64,000 nt of DNA from Archivesica marissinica (GCA_014843695.1 CM026401.1:27415510-27479509), one strand, 5' to 3'; shown: positions 40,868 to 51,999, counted from the stretch's first letter. Program-made: numbers and translations. Notes: generated by a model from the sequence alone, not told the origin.

Positions 40868-41860
40868 GAATAGCTTATCCTGTAGGCGAGTGTATTGATA
40901 ACGATGAACTGGCAATAATTGCAACACAAGTTTTGAGTGTGCAAACAGTTCAACAAGGGAGTTCCAAAAGAGAATTAAAGATTCCAGAACATTTAAAAGA
41001 ATAGTTGAAATATTCTAAGACACACTTAACTAAAGAGCAAAGTATTCAGATAGCTAACGTTTTGATTGAATTTCAAGATGTATTCGCGAACAACGAATTC
41101 GACCTCAGGCATTTCACAGAGATTGAGCACAGCATTGATACAGGGTGTGCCAACCCTGTCAAACAACGTATGCGCAGAACACCAGCGTGTTTTGTGGGGG
41201 AAGAGGAAGCACACATGAAAAATATGCTGGAATCAGGTGTGATACAAGAGTCGATCTCTGAATGGGCATCCGCTCCCGTGCTGATATGCAAACGAGATGG
41301 GTCAGTTAGATGGTGTATCGACTCTAGGGTATTACATAATGTGACTGTCAAAGACGTGTTTCCATTACCCTTGGTGGATCACTGTTTAGATACCCTCGCC
41401 GGTAGTGTTTGGTTTTCAAAATTAGATGCCAATGCAACATACTGGCAAGTATTAGTAAAAGAGGAGGACCGGTAAAAGACGGCTTTTATCATCAAGTATG
41501 GGTTCGTTTGAGCATGTATAGGTGGGGTTTGGTTTGTGCAATGCTCCAGCAACTTTTGCTGGTGTGATGAATTTGGTACTGAGATGTCTAAATTGGAAAA
41601 CAGTGCTATCCTTTTTAGACGATTTGCTCGTACTGGGGTCAAGTTTCAAAGAACACTTGATGAACTTAGCTGATGCATTATCCAGGTTTCGTGAAAATGG
41701 CTTGACATTGAAACCTAAGAAATGTGTGTTTTTCCAGCGTGAAGCTGGATTCTTGGGTAGAATGGTTAGTAGCAATAAGTTGGCTATGTCCGAAGAAAAT
41801 ATCAAAGTGATACGTGATTGGCCAACTCCATCATGTTCAAAATATGTAGAGCGTTGGGGT
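40868..41860 (+). pseudogene. Ty3/gypsy reverse transcriptase, decayed
   Basis: Recognisable in order: IPEHLKE then a stop, THLTKEQSIQIANVLIEFQD, SVRWCIDSRVLHNVTVKDVF, FSKLDANATYWQV (first catalytic Asp region), a TAA after EEDR at 41473, KTAFI, a one-base shift plus TAG, GFGLCNAPATF, FLDDLLVLG (the catalytic DD, family form YxDD), LKPKKCVFFQRE and FLGRMVSSNK. The stops and shifts make it a dead copy. The order and spacing are typical of the Ty3/gypsy group. Confidence 0.92.
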
Positions 41861-42487
41861 TAGCTAATTATCATAGGCTATTTGTCAAAGACTTCTCTAA
41901 ATTAGCTGCACCACTGTACAAAGTGGTAGGGACAAATACATTACAATGGGAAGATGAAGAGGAAAGGGCAGTTAGGGCTTTAAAACATTCATTGTCCAAA
42001 AACATTCATTGTCCACATCACCCGTTCTAGCTCTCCCAAACCAAACTGACGACTACATCCTGGATGTAGATGCTTCATTGGACGCCATTGGAGCCGAATT
42101 GCTACACACAAAACAAAAAACAAAACCCAAAAACAACAAACCACACCAAGAACCTCTAGCATTTGTTTGATTTACCAGGCAATGTAGGTATTACCTACTT
42201 GGTCGGCCATTTACCATACGAACAGACCATTCGAGTCTGACAGGTTGGTATGGTTTAAAGAGCCACAAGGTCAGCTAGCCAGGTGGATGGCGGAGTTGTC
42301 CAAGTACAACATGATCCTGAAACACCGGGCGGGCCGGAAGCAAGAACATGCAGATGCATTGTCCCGAATACCCGAACAAGGGGGACAATGTCTAGCATAT
42401 GAGGCCAATGAAAGGTTGAGTGAATTACCGTGTGGGGGATGTGGCCATTGTAAGAGAGGGTTAACCAAAATTGGGGATCGTATTTGA
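41818..42487 (+). pseudogene. Ty3/gypsy connection and RNase H domain, decayed
   Basis: ALGLANYHRLFVKDFSKLAA is the RT connection segment. RNase H follows with DVDASLDAIGAEL (first catalytic Asp), a stop near 42168, FTIRTDHSSL, QGQLARWMAELSKYNMILKH and HADALSRIP, then a CGGCGHC cysteine motif seen in related elements. Frames alternate (41818, about 42031, 42245), and the adenine-rich stretch near 42110-42140 looks like an expansion. Confidence 0.88.
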
Positions 42488-42618
42488 AGGATGTCGGTGA
42501 GGCAATTTCTTTGACAAGGACTGATGTCAAATATGGATGTTGCGGTTCCATCGATGTTGGTGAGGCAATTTCTTTGACGGAAAATGGTGTCAAATATGGA
42601 GTTTGCGGTTCCATCGAT
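42487..42618 (+). repeat. In-frame 66-bp tandem duplication in the RNase H-integrase linker
   Basis: GATGTCGGTGAGGCAATTTC at 42487 and GATGTTGGTGAGGCAATTTC at 42553 start two adjacent 66-bp units (22 codons, DVGEAISLT-type). Divergence of several bases shows it is not brand new. Confidence 0.85.
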
Positions 42619-42869
42619 TCGGACGATCACCATGGGTTACCAGGGAGGAAGAAAATAGTAACACTGGCAGTGAGAGCGAAGCGACCAAAGGAGCACATGT
42701 GCTAGACGTGAGAGACATGGACCAAGATCAACCAGAGTATAATCTTGGAAGTTGTTCAAAAAGTGGAGAACATGCTGTTGTGGAGAACAACGGAGAATTC
42801 CAAATTCTGAGCTGCAAAGCGGAACAGAATGTGAATTCAAATGTATCGATCCAACCGTCTTGTTAGGAC

Positions 42870-43881
42870 GTCACCGTGACAGAAATTAGGGAGGCTCAAG
42901 CTGAAGATCTTGAAATAGTTCTTGATTGGCTGAACAGCAAACAAGAGCCTAGCGTGAAATATTGTTTCCTACAAGCCCTGCGACAAAGTCGTACTGGCTT
43001 AGCAATGAACAATATCTATTAATAGAAATCTGCTATACAAGAACAAGTGTAGGTCAGAGGACAACGTTTTGGTTATTCCAGCAAGTTTGAAACAGTTAAC
43101 TCTGTAGTGTAATCTTGCAAGGACCAAGGCCAGGGTGAAAGATGAATTATTCTGGTATGGCATGGGTCAAGAGATAGCTAACTTCGTGACAACGTGTGAT
43201 CAACGTAGTCGTAACAAGAAAACTAATAGATACGATCACTGTGGGATGAAGGAATACCAAGCAGGGGCGCCCATGGAGAGGGTACATATATATCTCATGG
43301 GTCCGTTGCCCCGTACACAACTTGGACATGAACACATCCTCATGATGGTAGTTCAGTTCACCATATGGATGGAATGTGTGCCCTTGCCGTCTCAGACAGC
43401 GGAAGTGACGGCAATGGCGGCGGTAAATCAATTATTTTCCAGGTTCGAGTACCCTCTGCAGATGTTTTCTGATCAAGGTCGTAACTTTGAATCTAAGCTG
43501 TTTACTGCCTTGTGTAAGGCTATACAAATCCACAAAACTAGGACAACGTTGTATAGAGCATCCGCCAATGGTCAAGTAGAGAGATACATCCGCACTCTGA
43601 TGGACGCCGTTCGATGTTTTATAGGCACGTCTCAAAACCTTTGTGATACTCACTTACAAATAAGTAATACTGGGTTTACAGCCAACAAATTAATGTCAGG
43701 GAGAGAAGTAAATGTACCAGCTCCATTGATGTTCCCACAAACTGTAGCAACGCTTACTAGTACAATGCAAGTAGCACATAATGCAGCGAGAAATACTTTG
43801 AAGACTTCCTTGAAGCGGATGAAAAGGTATTATGACCTTAGCATACTGGACAGGTCGTATGAGGTAGGCGATATATTCTAG
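42870..43881 (+). pseudogene. Ty3/gypsy integrase, catalytic residue lost
   Basis: The spacer with EIREAQAEDLEIVLDWLNS is followed by several stops (43018-43110), then an intact 248-codon frame from 43135. The zinc finger is broken: the His pair is not seen and the second Cys pair reads CDQR where the family has CxxC. The core has HIYLMGPLPRT where the family has Asp at the Tyr (first catalytic Asp lost), FSDQGRNFES (second Asp present) and SANGQVERY (Glu present). KRYYDLSILDRSYEVGDIF is the usual C-terminal block. The frame ends just before a SINE. Confidence 0.9.
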
Positions 43882-43914
43882 TTATTAGATACCGCTACGT
43901 TGGTAGATGCAAGA

Positions 43915-44115
43915 CGGATATGTAGTCCAGTGGTAACACGCTGGACTGGTAATCCAGGGATCGCAGGATCGATCCCCCGTCTGACCCTAATACAATTAAC
44001 AGTCTTTCAGATGAGACGTTAAACCGAGATCTCGTGTCAGTGCTTTACACCGTGCACGTAAAAGAACCAGAGGAGACTCTAGAATGGGTCTCTATCTGTA
44101 TGACTGCACTATCCT
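43915..44115 (+). mobile_element. SINE inserted in the integrase 3' region
   Basis: Has the blocks of the 35.4-kb family: TAGTCCAGTGGTAACACGCT, ATCGATCCCCCGTCTGACCC, GAGATCTCGTGTCAGTGC, ACGTAAAAGAACCAGAGGAG and TGCACTATCCTCCA. It interrupts the sequence after DTATLVDAR, the usual post-core integrase motif, so it inserted after the retrotransposon. The 3' tail is missing. Confidence 0.85.
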
Positions 44116-44322
44116 CCAAAAATATAATGGAAATAATCCATGTGGGTAGCTATTGTATTCTTTCAATCATGGCAATGGAACCAGTCAGAAAGAATCACTT
44201 CCTGGACGAGGTGGAGCAAAGCTCTAGTCAACGTCTGTTGATGTCTTCCAGAATAACTGTAGAGGGGTTGCTGTTGTGTACTCATAAGCAGCAACTCAAA
44301 GCGCTGATAGATCAAGCGAAGA

Positions 44323-45048
44323 TTGCCAACGGTGGCTAAAGAAGCAGATTACCTGAACTTCGCGGATTATGACTGGACCAGGGAAAACATCTACAACCTT
44401 GGTAAAAGAAAGACGAGCAAGGAGGCTACTGCAACAAAAGATTACAGACTCGAAGTTGATCTTAGCATCCCTAGAGTCGTAGAGGATCAGGGGCCTATTG
44501 CTAGATCTGCCCAGAGTAAAGTTCAGGACGAGACTCCTCTGAATGGAGATGTTCTTTTGTTTGACTCGAGACAGGAGGATAACCTACTGCATGTTGTGGA
44601 AGTGGGTGTCACCAAGAGCATGCGAAGCGTCATCTTGGACCAGCCTAGTCGTCTAGAAAAGTCCATGGAGATTGATCCGCCAAGGCGTGAATCTTCTCAT
44701 GGTGCCAAGACTGTGGACACCCGCTCAAAGGAGCCCAGATCACCCCAGAATCAGTCACCTGTTCACTACCCGGCACGTTATGATGTAAAGCGTCACTACG
44801 CCGTATATTACAAGAGGATAGCCGCAAGGTCACCAGAAGGGCAGGTATTTGGGTCAACAATCAACCAGTTACACTTCTGGAGCGACACCCCGCATCCGTG
44901 GAATGACTGGACATGCCCCTACATAAACGATGCGCACCATATTCTCGGTATCCATCTAGTGACGAGTGGAGTTGTGCGAAACCAAGGTACCATTAGTGAC
45001 CCGTTAGCAGAGAGTACAGAACCTCTGCAATGGGTAAGCTGGAGGTGA
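44323..45048 (+). CDS. Unrecognised open frame of 241 codons downstream of pol
   Basis: A non-repetitive frame starting MPTVAKEADYLNFADYDW and ending EPLQWVSWR, Lys/Arg/Glu-rich in its first half. I recognise no domain, signal peptide or membrane segment. It lies in the same orientation directly after the gypsy integrase and SINE, so it could be the distal part of pol, an accessory retroelement ORF, or a captured host exon. Composition looks protein-like and unlike the satellites. The upstream frame 44034-44339 overlaps its start and may belong to the same decayed ORF. Confidence 0.45.
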   Translation: MPTVAKEADYLNFADYDWTRENIYNLGKRKTSKEATATKDYRLEVDLSIPRVVEDQGPIARSAQSKVQDETPLNGDVLLFDSRQEDNLLHVVEVGVTKSMRSVILDQPSRLEKSMEIDPPRRESSHGAKTVDTRSKEPRSPQNQSPVHYPARYDVKRHYAVYYKRIAARSPEGQVFGSTINQLHFWSDTPHPWNDWTCPYINDAHHILGIHLVTSGVVRNQGTISDPLAESTEPLQWVSWR

Positions 45049-45115
45049 CCGTATGGAATTCCGGAGCCGTCCCGTTGTGGAGAGAGGACCGAGAATGCAA
45101 AGCAAAGGAGGATTA

Positions 45116-45250
45116 AAGTAAAGGTCCAAAGAAGGAAAGAAAGGCGGGTGCATCGTGCCAGATTGCAACGAGGCCAACGATTATCCGAAGGCACATGCTT
45201 TTCGGTGGCACGTTCCCAATCTGTTTCACGAAGATCACCCATCGTTAATA
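45116..45250 (+). pseudogene. Short CX4C-X9-HX4H motif fragment
   Basis: The frame reads GGCIVPDCNEANDYPKAHAF then RWHVPNLFHEDHPSL, a Cys-Cys-His-His layout that could bind zinc. An in-frame stop lies upstream (about 45118) and a T-rich stretch follows from 45250, so it is a fragment. Similar small Cys/His modules occur near the 5' ends of some animal retroelements and in THAP-like proteins; assignment is uncertain. Confidence 0.35.
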
Positions 45251-45284
45251 AAGTTTATTTATTTGTTTATTTTTGTTTTTATTT

Positions 45285-46114
45285 TCAGCAAACTGGTAGT
45301 ACGTCCGACAGACCTCGTTCAGGCAGCCCACGTGTAACAACGGCAGCCGAAGACCGTTATATCCGGGTGACGTCACTAAGAGATCGCTTTCAACCAGCCA
45401 CCGTCATGGCTGCCACTACACTGCCAGGCAGGCAGATCAGCGCACATACCGTACGCAGGAGGCTTCGTGCATATGGCATCCGTTCAAGACGACCACACCG
45501 TGGGCCAATCTTGACGCCGAGACACCGACAAGAATGTCTGGCGTGAGCACAACGTCATCTACGGTGGAGGCGCGTGGACTGGAATAACGTGAGTCTACAG
45601 ACGACAAGGAGAACGCCTTGCAGACGCCTGTGTTGTTGAGACGGACGCCTTTAGTGGAGGAAGCATAATGGTTTGGGGTGGTATTTCTGGTGGGCGCAAG
45701 ACGTCACTTGTCACCATCAATGGTAATTTAAATGCACAGCGCTACAGGGACGAGATACTTGCACCAGAGCAGATCCCTTTCATCAACCGTAATGGACCAG
45801 GCCTTACATTTCAACAAGACAACGCCAGGCCGCATACTGCGCGGTTAACACGTCAGTACCTTCAAGGCCAGAACGTCAACGTAATGGACTGGCCTGCGCA
45901 TTCATCCGATATGTCTCCAATATAACACATATGGGATGAACTGAAACGAAATGTTAGAAAAAACCACCAACCACAAACAGTTCCAGAGTTGCAGCAAGCA
46001 GTACTACAGGAATGGGCAAACATTCCCGCCCAGAATGTACAACGTTACGTCAATTCGATGCGTCGACGTATACAGTCCCTCATCAGAGCCAATGGCGGAC
46101 ATACACCGTATTAG
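45285..46114 (+). pseudogene. Tc1/mariner transposase, inactivated
   Basis: The paired-type DNA-binding half is clear: DRPRSGSPRVTTAAEDRYI, GRQISAHTVRRRLRAYGI and RRPHRGPILTPRHRQ. After the stop at 45544, WNN jumps directly to VYRRQGERLADACVVE in another frame, so the block with the first catalytic Asp (DESRF region) is deleted. MVWGGISGG, LNAQRYRDEIL and FQQDNARPHTAR (second Asp) are present. The third catalytic residue (family SPxxxxE) is replaced by a stop at about 45922 before HIWDEL. The C-terminal NSMRRRIQSLIRANGGHT is typical. TIRs were not found by eye. Confidence 0.92.
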
Positions 46115-46194
46115 AAAACATCGTGCAAACATACTTAATGATGTTTTATACAGGAACAGTTACGTTTATGTGGTAAATTTCAATGAAATTTGAA

Positions 46195-46588
46195 AGATTT
46201 AGTCATAAGTGAATACTAATTTATTTGTCATATGTTTTGTTATGATTTTATTATTGAAACATTAAAAAATACAATATATATCACATGTAAACTTTCTTTT
46301 ACCGTTCAGTATATTTATGTCCGATTAATTTGTATCATGGTTGTTTGTCAACCGATGTCCAATTTATTCAACATATTGAGGGTCAATATATCTGTGAGAT
46401 TGTGTTTGTGCTACAGATGGTCATACCATATATAACATGTTATCAAACAACCTACATACACCCACAACTTACCAAGACACTGCACTTAAAGCAGTAAGTA
46501 GAATAATACTTCAACATGACTTCCATCACTTCTGAAATGTACTCTTACCGGGGTAGTCTAAAGTAACTCCTATAATATAACCAGGTTT
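46195..46588. other. Unique AT-rich spacer, no gene seen
   Basis: Between the Tc1 remnant and a 40-bp array. A 67-codon frame at 46232-46435 has no motif. Confidence 0.5.
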
Positions 46589-48192
46589 CCATGTCGCATG
46601 TCCACCAGAAGCGGAATATACCACAGCTCCATGTCGCATGTCCATCAGAAGCGGAATATACCACAGCTCCATGTCGCATGTCCATCAGAAGCGGAATATA
46701 CCACAGCTCCATGTCGCATGTCCATCAGAAGCGGAATATACCACAGCTCCATGTCACATGTCCATCAGAAGCGGAATATACCACAGCTCCATGTCGCATG
46801 TCCATCAGAAGCGGAATATACCACAGCTCCATGTCGCATGTCCACCAGAAGCGGAATATACCACAGCTCCATGTCGCATGTCCATCAGAAGCGGAATATA
46901 CCACAGCTCCATGTCGCATGTCCACCAGAAGCGGAATATACCACAGCTCCATGGCACATGTCCATCAGAAGCGGAATATACCATAGCTCCATGTCGCATG
47001 TCCACCAGAAGCGGAACATACCACAGCTCCATGTCGCATGTCCATCAGAAGCGGAATATACCACAGCTCCATGTCGCATGTCCATCAGAAGCGGAATATA
47101 CCACAGCTCCATGTCGCATGTCCATCAGAAGCGGAATATAGCACAGCTCTATGTCGCATGTCCATCAGAAGCGGAATATACCACAGCTCCATGTCGCATG
47201 TCCATCAGAAGCGGAATATACCACAGCTCCATGGCACATGTCCATCAGAAGCGGAATATACCACAGCTTCATGTCGCATGTCCATCAGAAGCGGAATATA
47301 CCACAGCTCCATGTCGCATGTCCATCAGAAGCGGAATATACCACAGCTCCATGTCGCATGTCCATCAGAAGCGGAATATACCACAGCTCCATGTCGCATG
47401 TCCATCAGAAGCGGAATATACCACAGCTCGATGGCACATGTCCATCAGAAGCGGAATATACCACAGCTCCATGTCGCATGTCCATCAGAAGCGGAATATA
47501 CCACAGCTCCATGTCGCATGTCCATCAGAAGCGGAATATACCACAGCTCCATGTCGCATGTCCATCAGAAGCGGAATATACCACAGCTCCATGTCGCATG
47601 TCCATCAGAAGCGGAATATACCACAGCTCCATGTCGCATGTCCATCAGAAGCGGAATATACCACAGCTCCATGTCGCATGTCCATCAGAAGCGGATAGTG
47701 CCACAGCTCCATGGCACATGTCCATCAGAAGCGGAATATACCACAGCTCCATGTCGCATGTCCATCAGAAGCGGAATATACCACAGCTCCATGGCACATG
47801 TCCGTCAGAAGCGGATAGTGCCACAGCTCCATGTCGCATGTCCATCAGAAGCGGAATATACCACAGCTCCATGTCGCATGTCCATCAGAAGCGGAATATA
47901 CCACAGCTCCATGTCGCATGTCCATCAGAAGCGGAATATACCACAGCTCCATGTCGCATGTCCGTCAGAAGCGGATAGTGCCACAGCTCCATGTCGCATG
48001 TCCATCAGAAGCGGATAGTGCCACAGCTCCATGTCGCATGTCCATCAGAAGCGGATAGTGCCACAGCTCCATGGCACATGTCCACCAGAAGCGGATAGTG
48101 CCACAGCTCCATGTCGCATGTCCACCAGAAGCGGATAGTGCCACAGCTCCATGTCGCATGTCCATCAGAAGCGGAAAGTGCCACAGCTCCAT
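46589..48192. repeat. 40-bp minisatellite, 40 copies, with two zoned unit types
   Basis: Units CCATGTCGCATGTCCATCAG plus AAGCGGAATATACCACAGCT, in exact 40-bp register for 1.6 kb. The left two-thirds carry GGAATATAC; the right end from 47690 is dominated by GGATAGTG, with mixing between. A minor GGCACATG variant is scattered. Because three units equal 40 codons, frames up to 366 codons stay open in all plus phases and some minus phases; none is supported as a gene. Confidence 0.97.
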
Positions 48193-48580
48193 TGCAGGTT
48201 TCTCAGAAAGTGTTGATATAGTAAATTCCCTGAAAAACTATTGACCACAAAGCATCGTGTTCTAGAAATACACAAACTATGTAGGATATACATGTAATAG
48301 CGGGTGTCTACTGCCTCAATTTTGAAATTATGATAAACAGCAAATAAGTTAATGTACAATTGAAAAATGAACATATCAAATCATTATTAATAAATTAATA
48401 AATAAAAAACAAAGTTAAGTTTATTGTCGGTTCAAAAGCTCACTCAGCGCTTGTGTTGTATTGTTGCTATCTTGCCGACTCAAAATAAAATTTATCTTAT
48501 CTTATTATTGTACATATACTGTGTATATCTATATATATTCAATGCAATATGTAAATCATAACCCAACAAAAAGCTGGAAG
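48193..48580. other. Unique AT-rich spacer, no gene seen
   Basis: AT-rich DNA with TA-rich runs near 48360-48410 and 48520-48540. Nothing nameable. Confidence 0.5.
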
Positions 48581-48584
48581 CGCC

Positions 48585-48800
48585 ATGGTATATCGGTCAC
48601 AACCTCAGACTGGTGATTACCTGCACATGACTACCAGCAGGCAGCACCACGCATATTCGATACCTGCACATGGCCTGGCGTTATGTTATCGAATTGAGAA
48701 AGACACTATAATTATTTTCGCATGCATTGGCTATTGCTAAGTCTCAATGCTGGTTGGTTCCATGAAGCTGAGAAAGATATAAATTTCAATTTCAAACAAA
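48585..48800 (+). mobile_element. tRNA-headed SINE remnant
   Basis: TGGTATATCGGTCACAACCT then CAGACTGGTGATTACC has an A-box layout, and GCATATTCGATACCTG is a weak B box. The body has GAGAAAGACACTATAATT and GTTCCATGAAGCTGAG. The tail is ATTTCAATTTCAAA. Degenerate, boundaries approximate. Confidence 0.5.
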
Positions 48801-48930
48801 GTACAATAAATAATGATCAAGCTAAAATAAATTAAAATAAACAAAAAAGGCAAAACACCCAAATATTCATAGATTTATTGAGTTCATATAATAACAAATA
48901 GCAGACATAATGTATGCACAATCAATCTGG

Positions 48931-49553
48931 TTATTACTAATCCTGCGTCCGCCATTGTTTATTACTAATCCTGCGTCCGCCATTGTTTATTACTAATCCT
49001 GCGTCCGCCACTGTTTATTACTAATCCTGCGTCCGCCATTGTTTATTACTAATCCTGCGTCCGCCACTGTTTATTACTAATCCTGCGTCCGCCATTGTTT
49101 ATTACTAATCCTGCGTCCGCCATTGTTTATTACTAATCCTGCGTCCGCCATTGTTTATTACTAATCCTGCGTCCGCCATTGTTATTACTAATCCTGCGTC
49201 CGCCACTGTTTATTACTAATCCTGCGTCCGCCATTGTTTATTACTAATCCTGCGTCCCCCTCCGCCATTGTTTATTACTAATCCTGCGTCCGCCATTGTT
49301 TATTACTAATCCTGCGTCCGCCATTGTTTATTACTAATCCTGCGTCCGCCATTGTTATTACTAATCCTGCGTCCGCCATTGTTAATTACTAATCCTGCGT
49401 CCGCCATTGTTTATTACTAATCCTGCGTCCGCCATTGTTTATTACTAATCCTGCGTCCGCCATTGTTTATTACTAATCCTGCGTCCGCCACTGTTTATTA
49501 CTAATCCTGCGTCCGCCATTGTTTATTACTAATCCTGCGTCCGCCATTGTTTA
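48931..49553. repeat. 28-bp minisatellite, about 22 copies
   Basis: Units TTATTACTAATCCTGCGTCC plus GCCATTGT, with an occasional T/C change (CCACTG), three units lacking one T, and one unit with an extra CCCCCT near 49255. A SINE starts about 15 bp after the end. Confidence 0.95.
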
Positions 49554-49566
49554 TTTGCTAACGCCA

Positions 49567-49826
49567 TGTCATGGCTGTCCGATTAGTGCAGTGGTTAGCG
49601 CGCTCGCTTCTCATCAATGCAACCCTGGTTCGATCCTCGGACCGGGAAGTATGTGAGTTGGTACGGTAGTCGCCATATCGGACAGGTGGGTTTTCTCCGG
49701 GTTCTCCGGTTTCCTCCCACATGAATGACCACATATACGCTTTCATCTGCGCCAACGAGAGTGATTACTATAAGTTGCCAAAACTTGCATTGCAATCGTT
49801 GTGAAATAAATAAGGTTTAAACTTAA
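49567..49826 (+). mobile_element. tRNA-derived SINE with a conserved central motif
   Basis: Head GTCCGATTAGTGCAGTGGTT, AGCGCGCTCGCTTC and CCCTGGTTCGATCCTCGGAC has clear A and B boxes. The centre GTGGGTTTTCTCCGGG with GGTTTCCTCCCAC resembles the conserved core of widespread animal SINE superfamilies (assignment by memory, not aligned). The tail is GTTGTGAAATAAATAAGG. A minus-strand frame (49558-49755) is spurious. A related copy lies at 51655. Confidence 0.85.
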
Positions 49827-50046
49827 CGTCATTTTCAACAACGCTTTCGGATATCAGGTTTCGGACATGCGAACAATGGGACTGAAATGACATGTTTCCG
49901 CGAGTTTGCTTCGGTCCAGAAAAGAAAATGTTGATTTAAATTGTTACACGATACATTCCAGTTGATGAATACATTTGAAAGTTATCCACGAGACAAAAAT
50001 GATCTACTCTCTCAAAAGTCAATTGTTTACATGTCATTTTCAATAG

Positions 50047-50127
<81 letters not shown>
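50047..50127. repeat. TG dinucleotide microsatellite
   Basis: About 40 pure GT units, followed to about 50275 by a degenerate GTGCGTGAGCGTGCG-type region. Alternating purine/pyrimidine sequence of this length can adopt Z-DNA. Confidence 0.97.
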
Positions 50128-50134
<7 letters not shown>

Positions 50135-50279
50135 TACCACTATTTAGTCAATGTATGTGCGCACGTGTGTGAACGTGCGTGTAGTATGCGTGAGCGTGCG
50201 CACGTGTGTGAGCGTGCGTGGGGTGTGCGTGAGCGTGCATGAGGTGAGCGTGCGTGTGTGTGTTGTATGCGTGCGAGTG

Positions 50280-50621
50280 AGTATACTACACAGAATAAAA
50301 ACAGTGGAATAGGTTTTTTTATAAAATATAAGACATTGTCAACAATATAGCAGGATTCCAAACGATACTCCAGTGGTCCTACTTCTGTCATAGGTCAGAT
50401 AGTGTCAATGCTAAACAACGAGAAACGATAAGGAAGTATACATTGCAACGGATTGTCTCGAGTTTACACAATTACTTCACTGGGGGAACAGTTACAAAGG
50501 TAGACTATTACGGTTATTATACTTTAGTAGGATGTGACCCCGCTGTAGTAAGACGCGACAATGTACATACATTATGTATATGGTATTGATCGAGAATTAT
50601 GTCGTTCTGAGTAGGAAATAC
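50280..50621. other. Unique sequence, no firm feature
   Basis: No element or RNA recognised. If the minus-strand exon at 50622-50762 is real, this would be the start of its downstream intron. Confidence 0.4.
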
Positions 50622-50762
50622 CTGCACACGGGCTGCGGCTTGCATGCCACCCGTTGGCGGGTCTCCATTACGCAGAAATCCCCATGTACGAGGTTGATAA
50701 TCGACATACACGTGTGTATTCAGTTCGCACTCTGGCTGATGCTGGTAAATGACATGTGCCAT
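50622..50762 (-). CDS. Candidate coding exon, unrecognised
   Basis: The minus-strand frame starts MAHVIYQHQPECELNTHVYV and runs 47 codons to QAAARVQ, ending CAG followed by GTATTT, an acceptable 5' splice site in phase 0. The start context is ACAAAATGG. Codon use and composition look protein-like (Pro, Gln, Thr, Tyr spread evenly). No domain recognised and no downstream exon identified. The plus strand is also open here, so the evidence is modest. Confidence 0.3.
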
Positions 50763-50873
50763 TTTGTTGCCTTAATTGTAGAGAATGAGAGCAATACAAT
50801 ATCTTTGACTACTATTGAATAAGAACAGGTAAGTGTAATAGTATGGTTTACTTATGCATATACAGTCTACATT

Positions 50874-51030
50874 CGTTATGTCGAATTCCGTAGGACCGAA
50901 CAAAATACTTCGACATAACCGAAGTTTGACTTAAACGAAATTCTATATAAACGGAGCCAGTTATATGTAAAATGATAGTGTCTGAACGGGACTTTGATCC
51001 GACTTCGACATAACCGACTTTGACATAACG
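50874..51030. mobile_element. Small MITE-like element with CGTTATGTC ends
   Basis: The left end CGTTATGTCGAA (50874-50885) is inverted at the right end as TTTGACATAACG (51019-51030). GACATAACCGA occurs twice more inside (near 50923 and 51006). Small size, inverted ends and internal sub-repeats fit a Tc1/mariner-type MITE. Target duplication is unclear. Confidence 0.55.
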
Positions 51031-51654
51031 GATATAGATTATAATCGTTTCTTAACATACCGCTGGTCTTGAGGTATGCACACATTCAGAACGAAGTAAC
51101 GCCATCTATCATTCTTTCAATTTGATCAGTGTTGACCCAGAAAGATAAGCATGTGTTGATAAACAAGAAATCGTAAATGATAAAGGTTGTAAAAGAACAA
51201 ATAAATTGCCTATTAAATACATAGTAAAAAATTAAGACATACTGTCTGTTCATTTATATGTCCAATCTTTCACATCTTCTGATACCACATCCACTGTGAA
51301 GAGGTGTTCAAATCAGCCTGAAACACACCAAGAATATTTCAAATATAAGTTTGAAATAGCCAATGCTCACCTGTGAATAACGTCACTGTGCTTACACACT
51401 GTATTTCTCCGCCAAATAATACAGTATACGAACCTTCAGTTTGCAATGGACTGAATTCAACTAGTCTGAAGTCTTCTCATGTCACATAATATCTCAAAAA
51501 ACACAAACACTATACACTGCCTGTCATGAAAATGCATTATTACCAAAAAGAAAAATTAATTATATTAGTTATTGGGACTACATTCAACAGTGGACCGTGG
51601 ATGTACTTCTGCCTATTTACGTATATACAACCTAAACATATTTGTCCATCAAAA
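51031..51654. other. Unique AT-rich spacer, no gene seen
   Basis: No coding or RNA feature noticed. Confidence 0.5.
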
Positions 51655-51838
51655 TAATATGTGAGATTGTACGGTGGTCGCCAGATCGGACAGGTGGGTT
51701 TTCTCCGGGTACTCCCGTTTCCTCCAACACGAATGACCACATTTAAGCTTATATCTGCGCCAACAAGAATAATTAATATAAGTTGTTAAAGATTGTTTCG
51801 CAATCGCTGTAAAATAAATAGATCTTAAACGTTTTAAA
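51655..51838 (+). mobile_element. 5'-truncated SINE related to 49567-49826
   Basis: Shares TACGGTGGTCGCCAGATCGG, ACAGGTGGGTTTTCTCCGGG, TTTCCTCC, ATCTGCGCCAAC and the tail CAATCGCTGTAAAATAAATA with the 49.6-kb SINE. The tRNA head is missing. Confidence 0.8.
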
Positions 51839-51999
51839 GCTGCTTACCTGAATATCAAGTTATATGTAAAATTACCCCACCAATTTACCTGAAAGCTTGC
51901 TCCAAATGCACACCATATATATTTATCATTTATTCATTTCAACTTTGCAAAATGGCCGTCTTCTATATGCTATTTATGAATAAAACTGTTTTGATCGCG

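Noticed and set aside
46591..48192. ORFs of 275-366 aa in the 40-bp array
   Set aside because: All plus phases are open because three units equal 40 codons; no codon-position bias noticed.
49558..49755. Minus-strand 65-aa ORF
   Set aside because: Lies wholly in a SINE; a common spurious translation.
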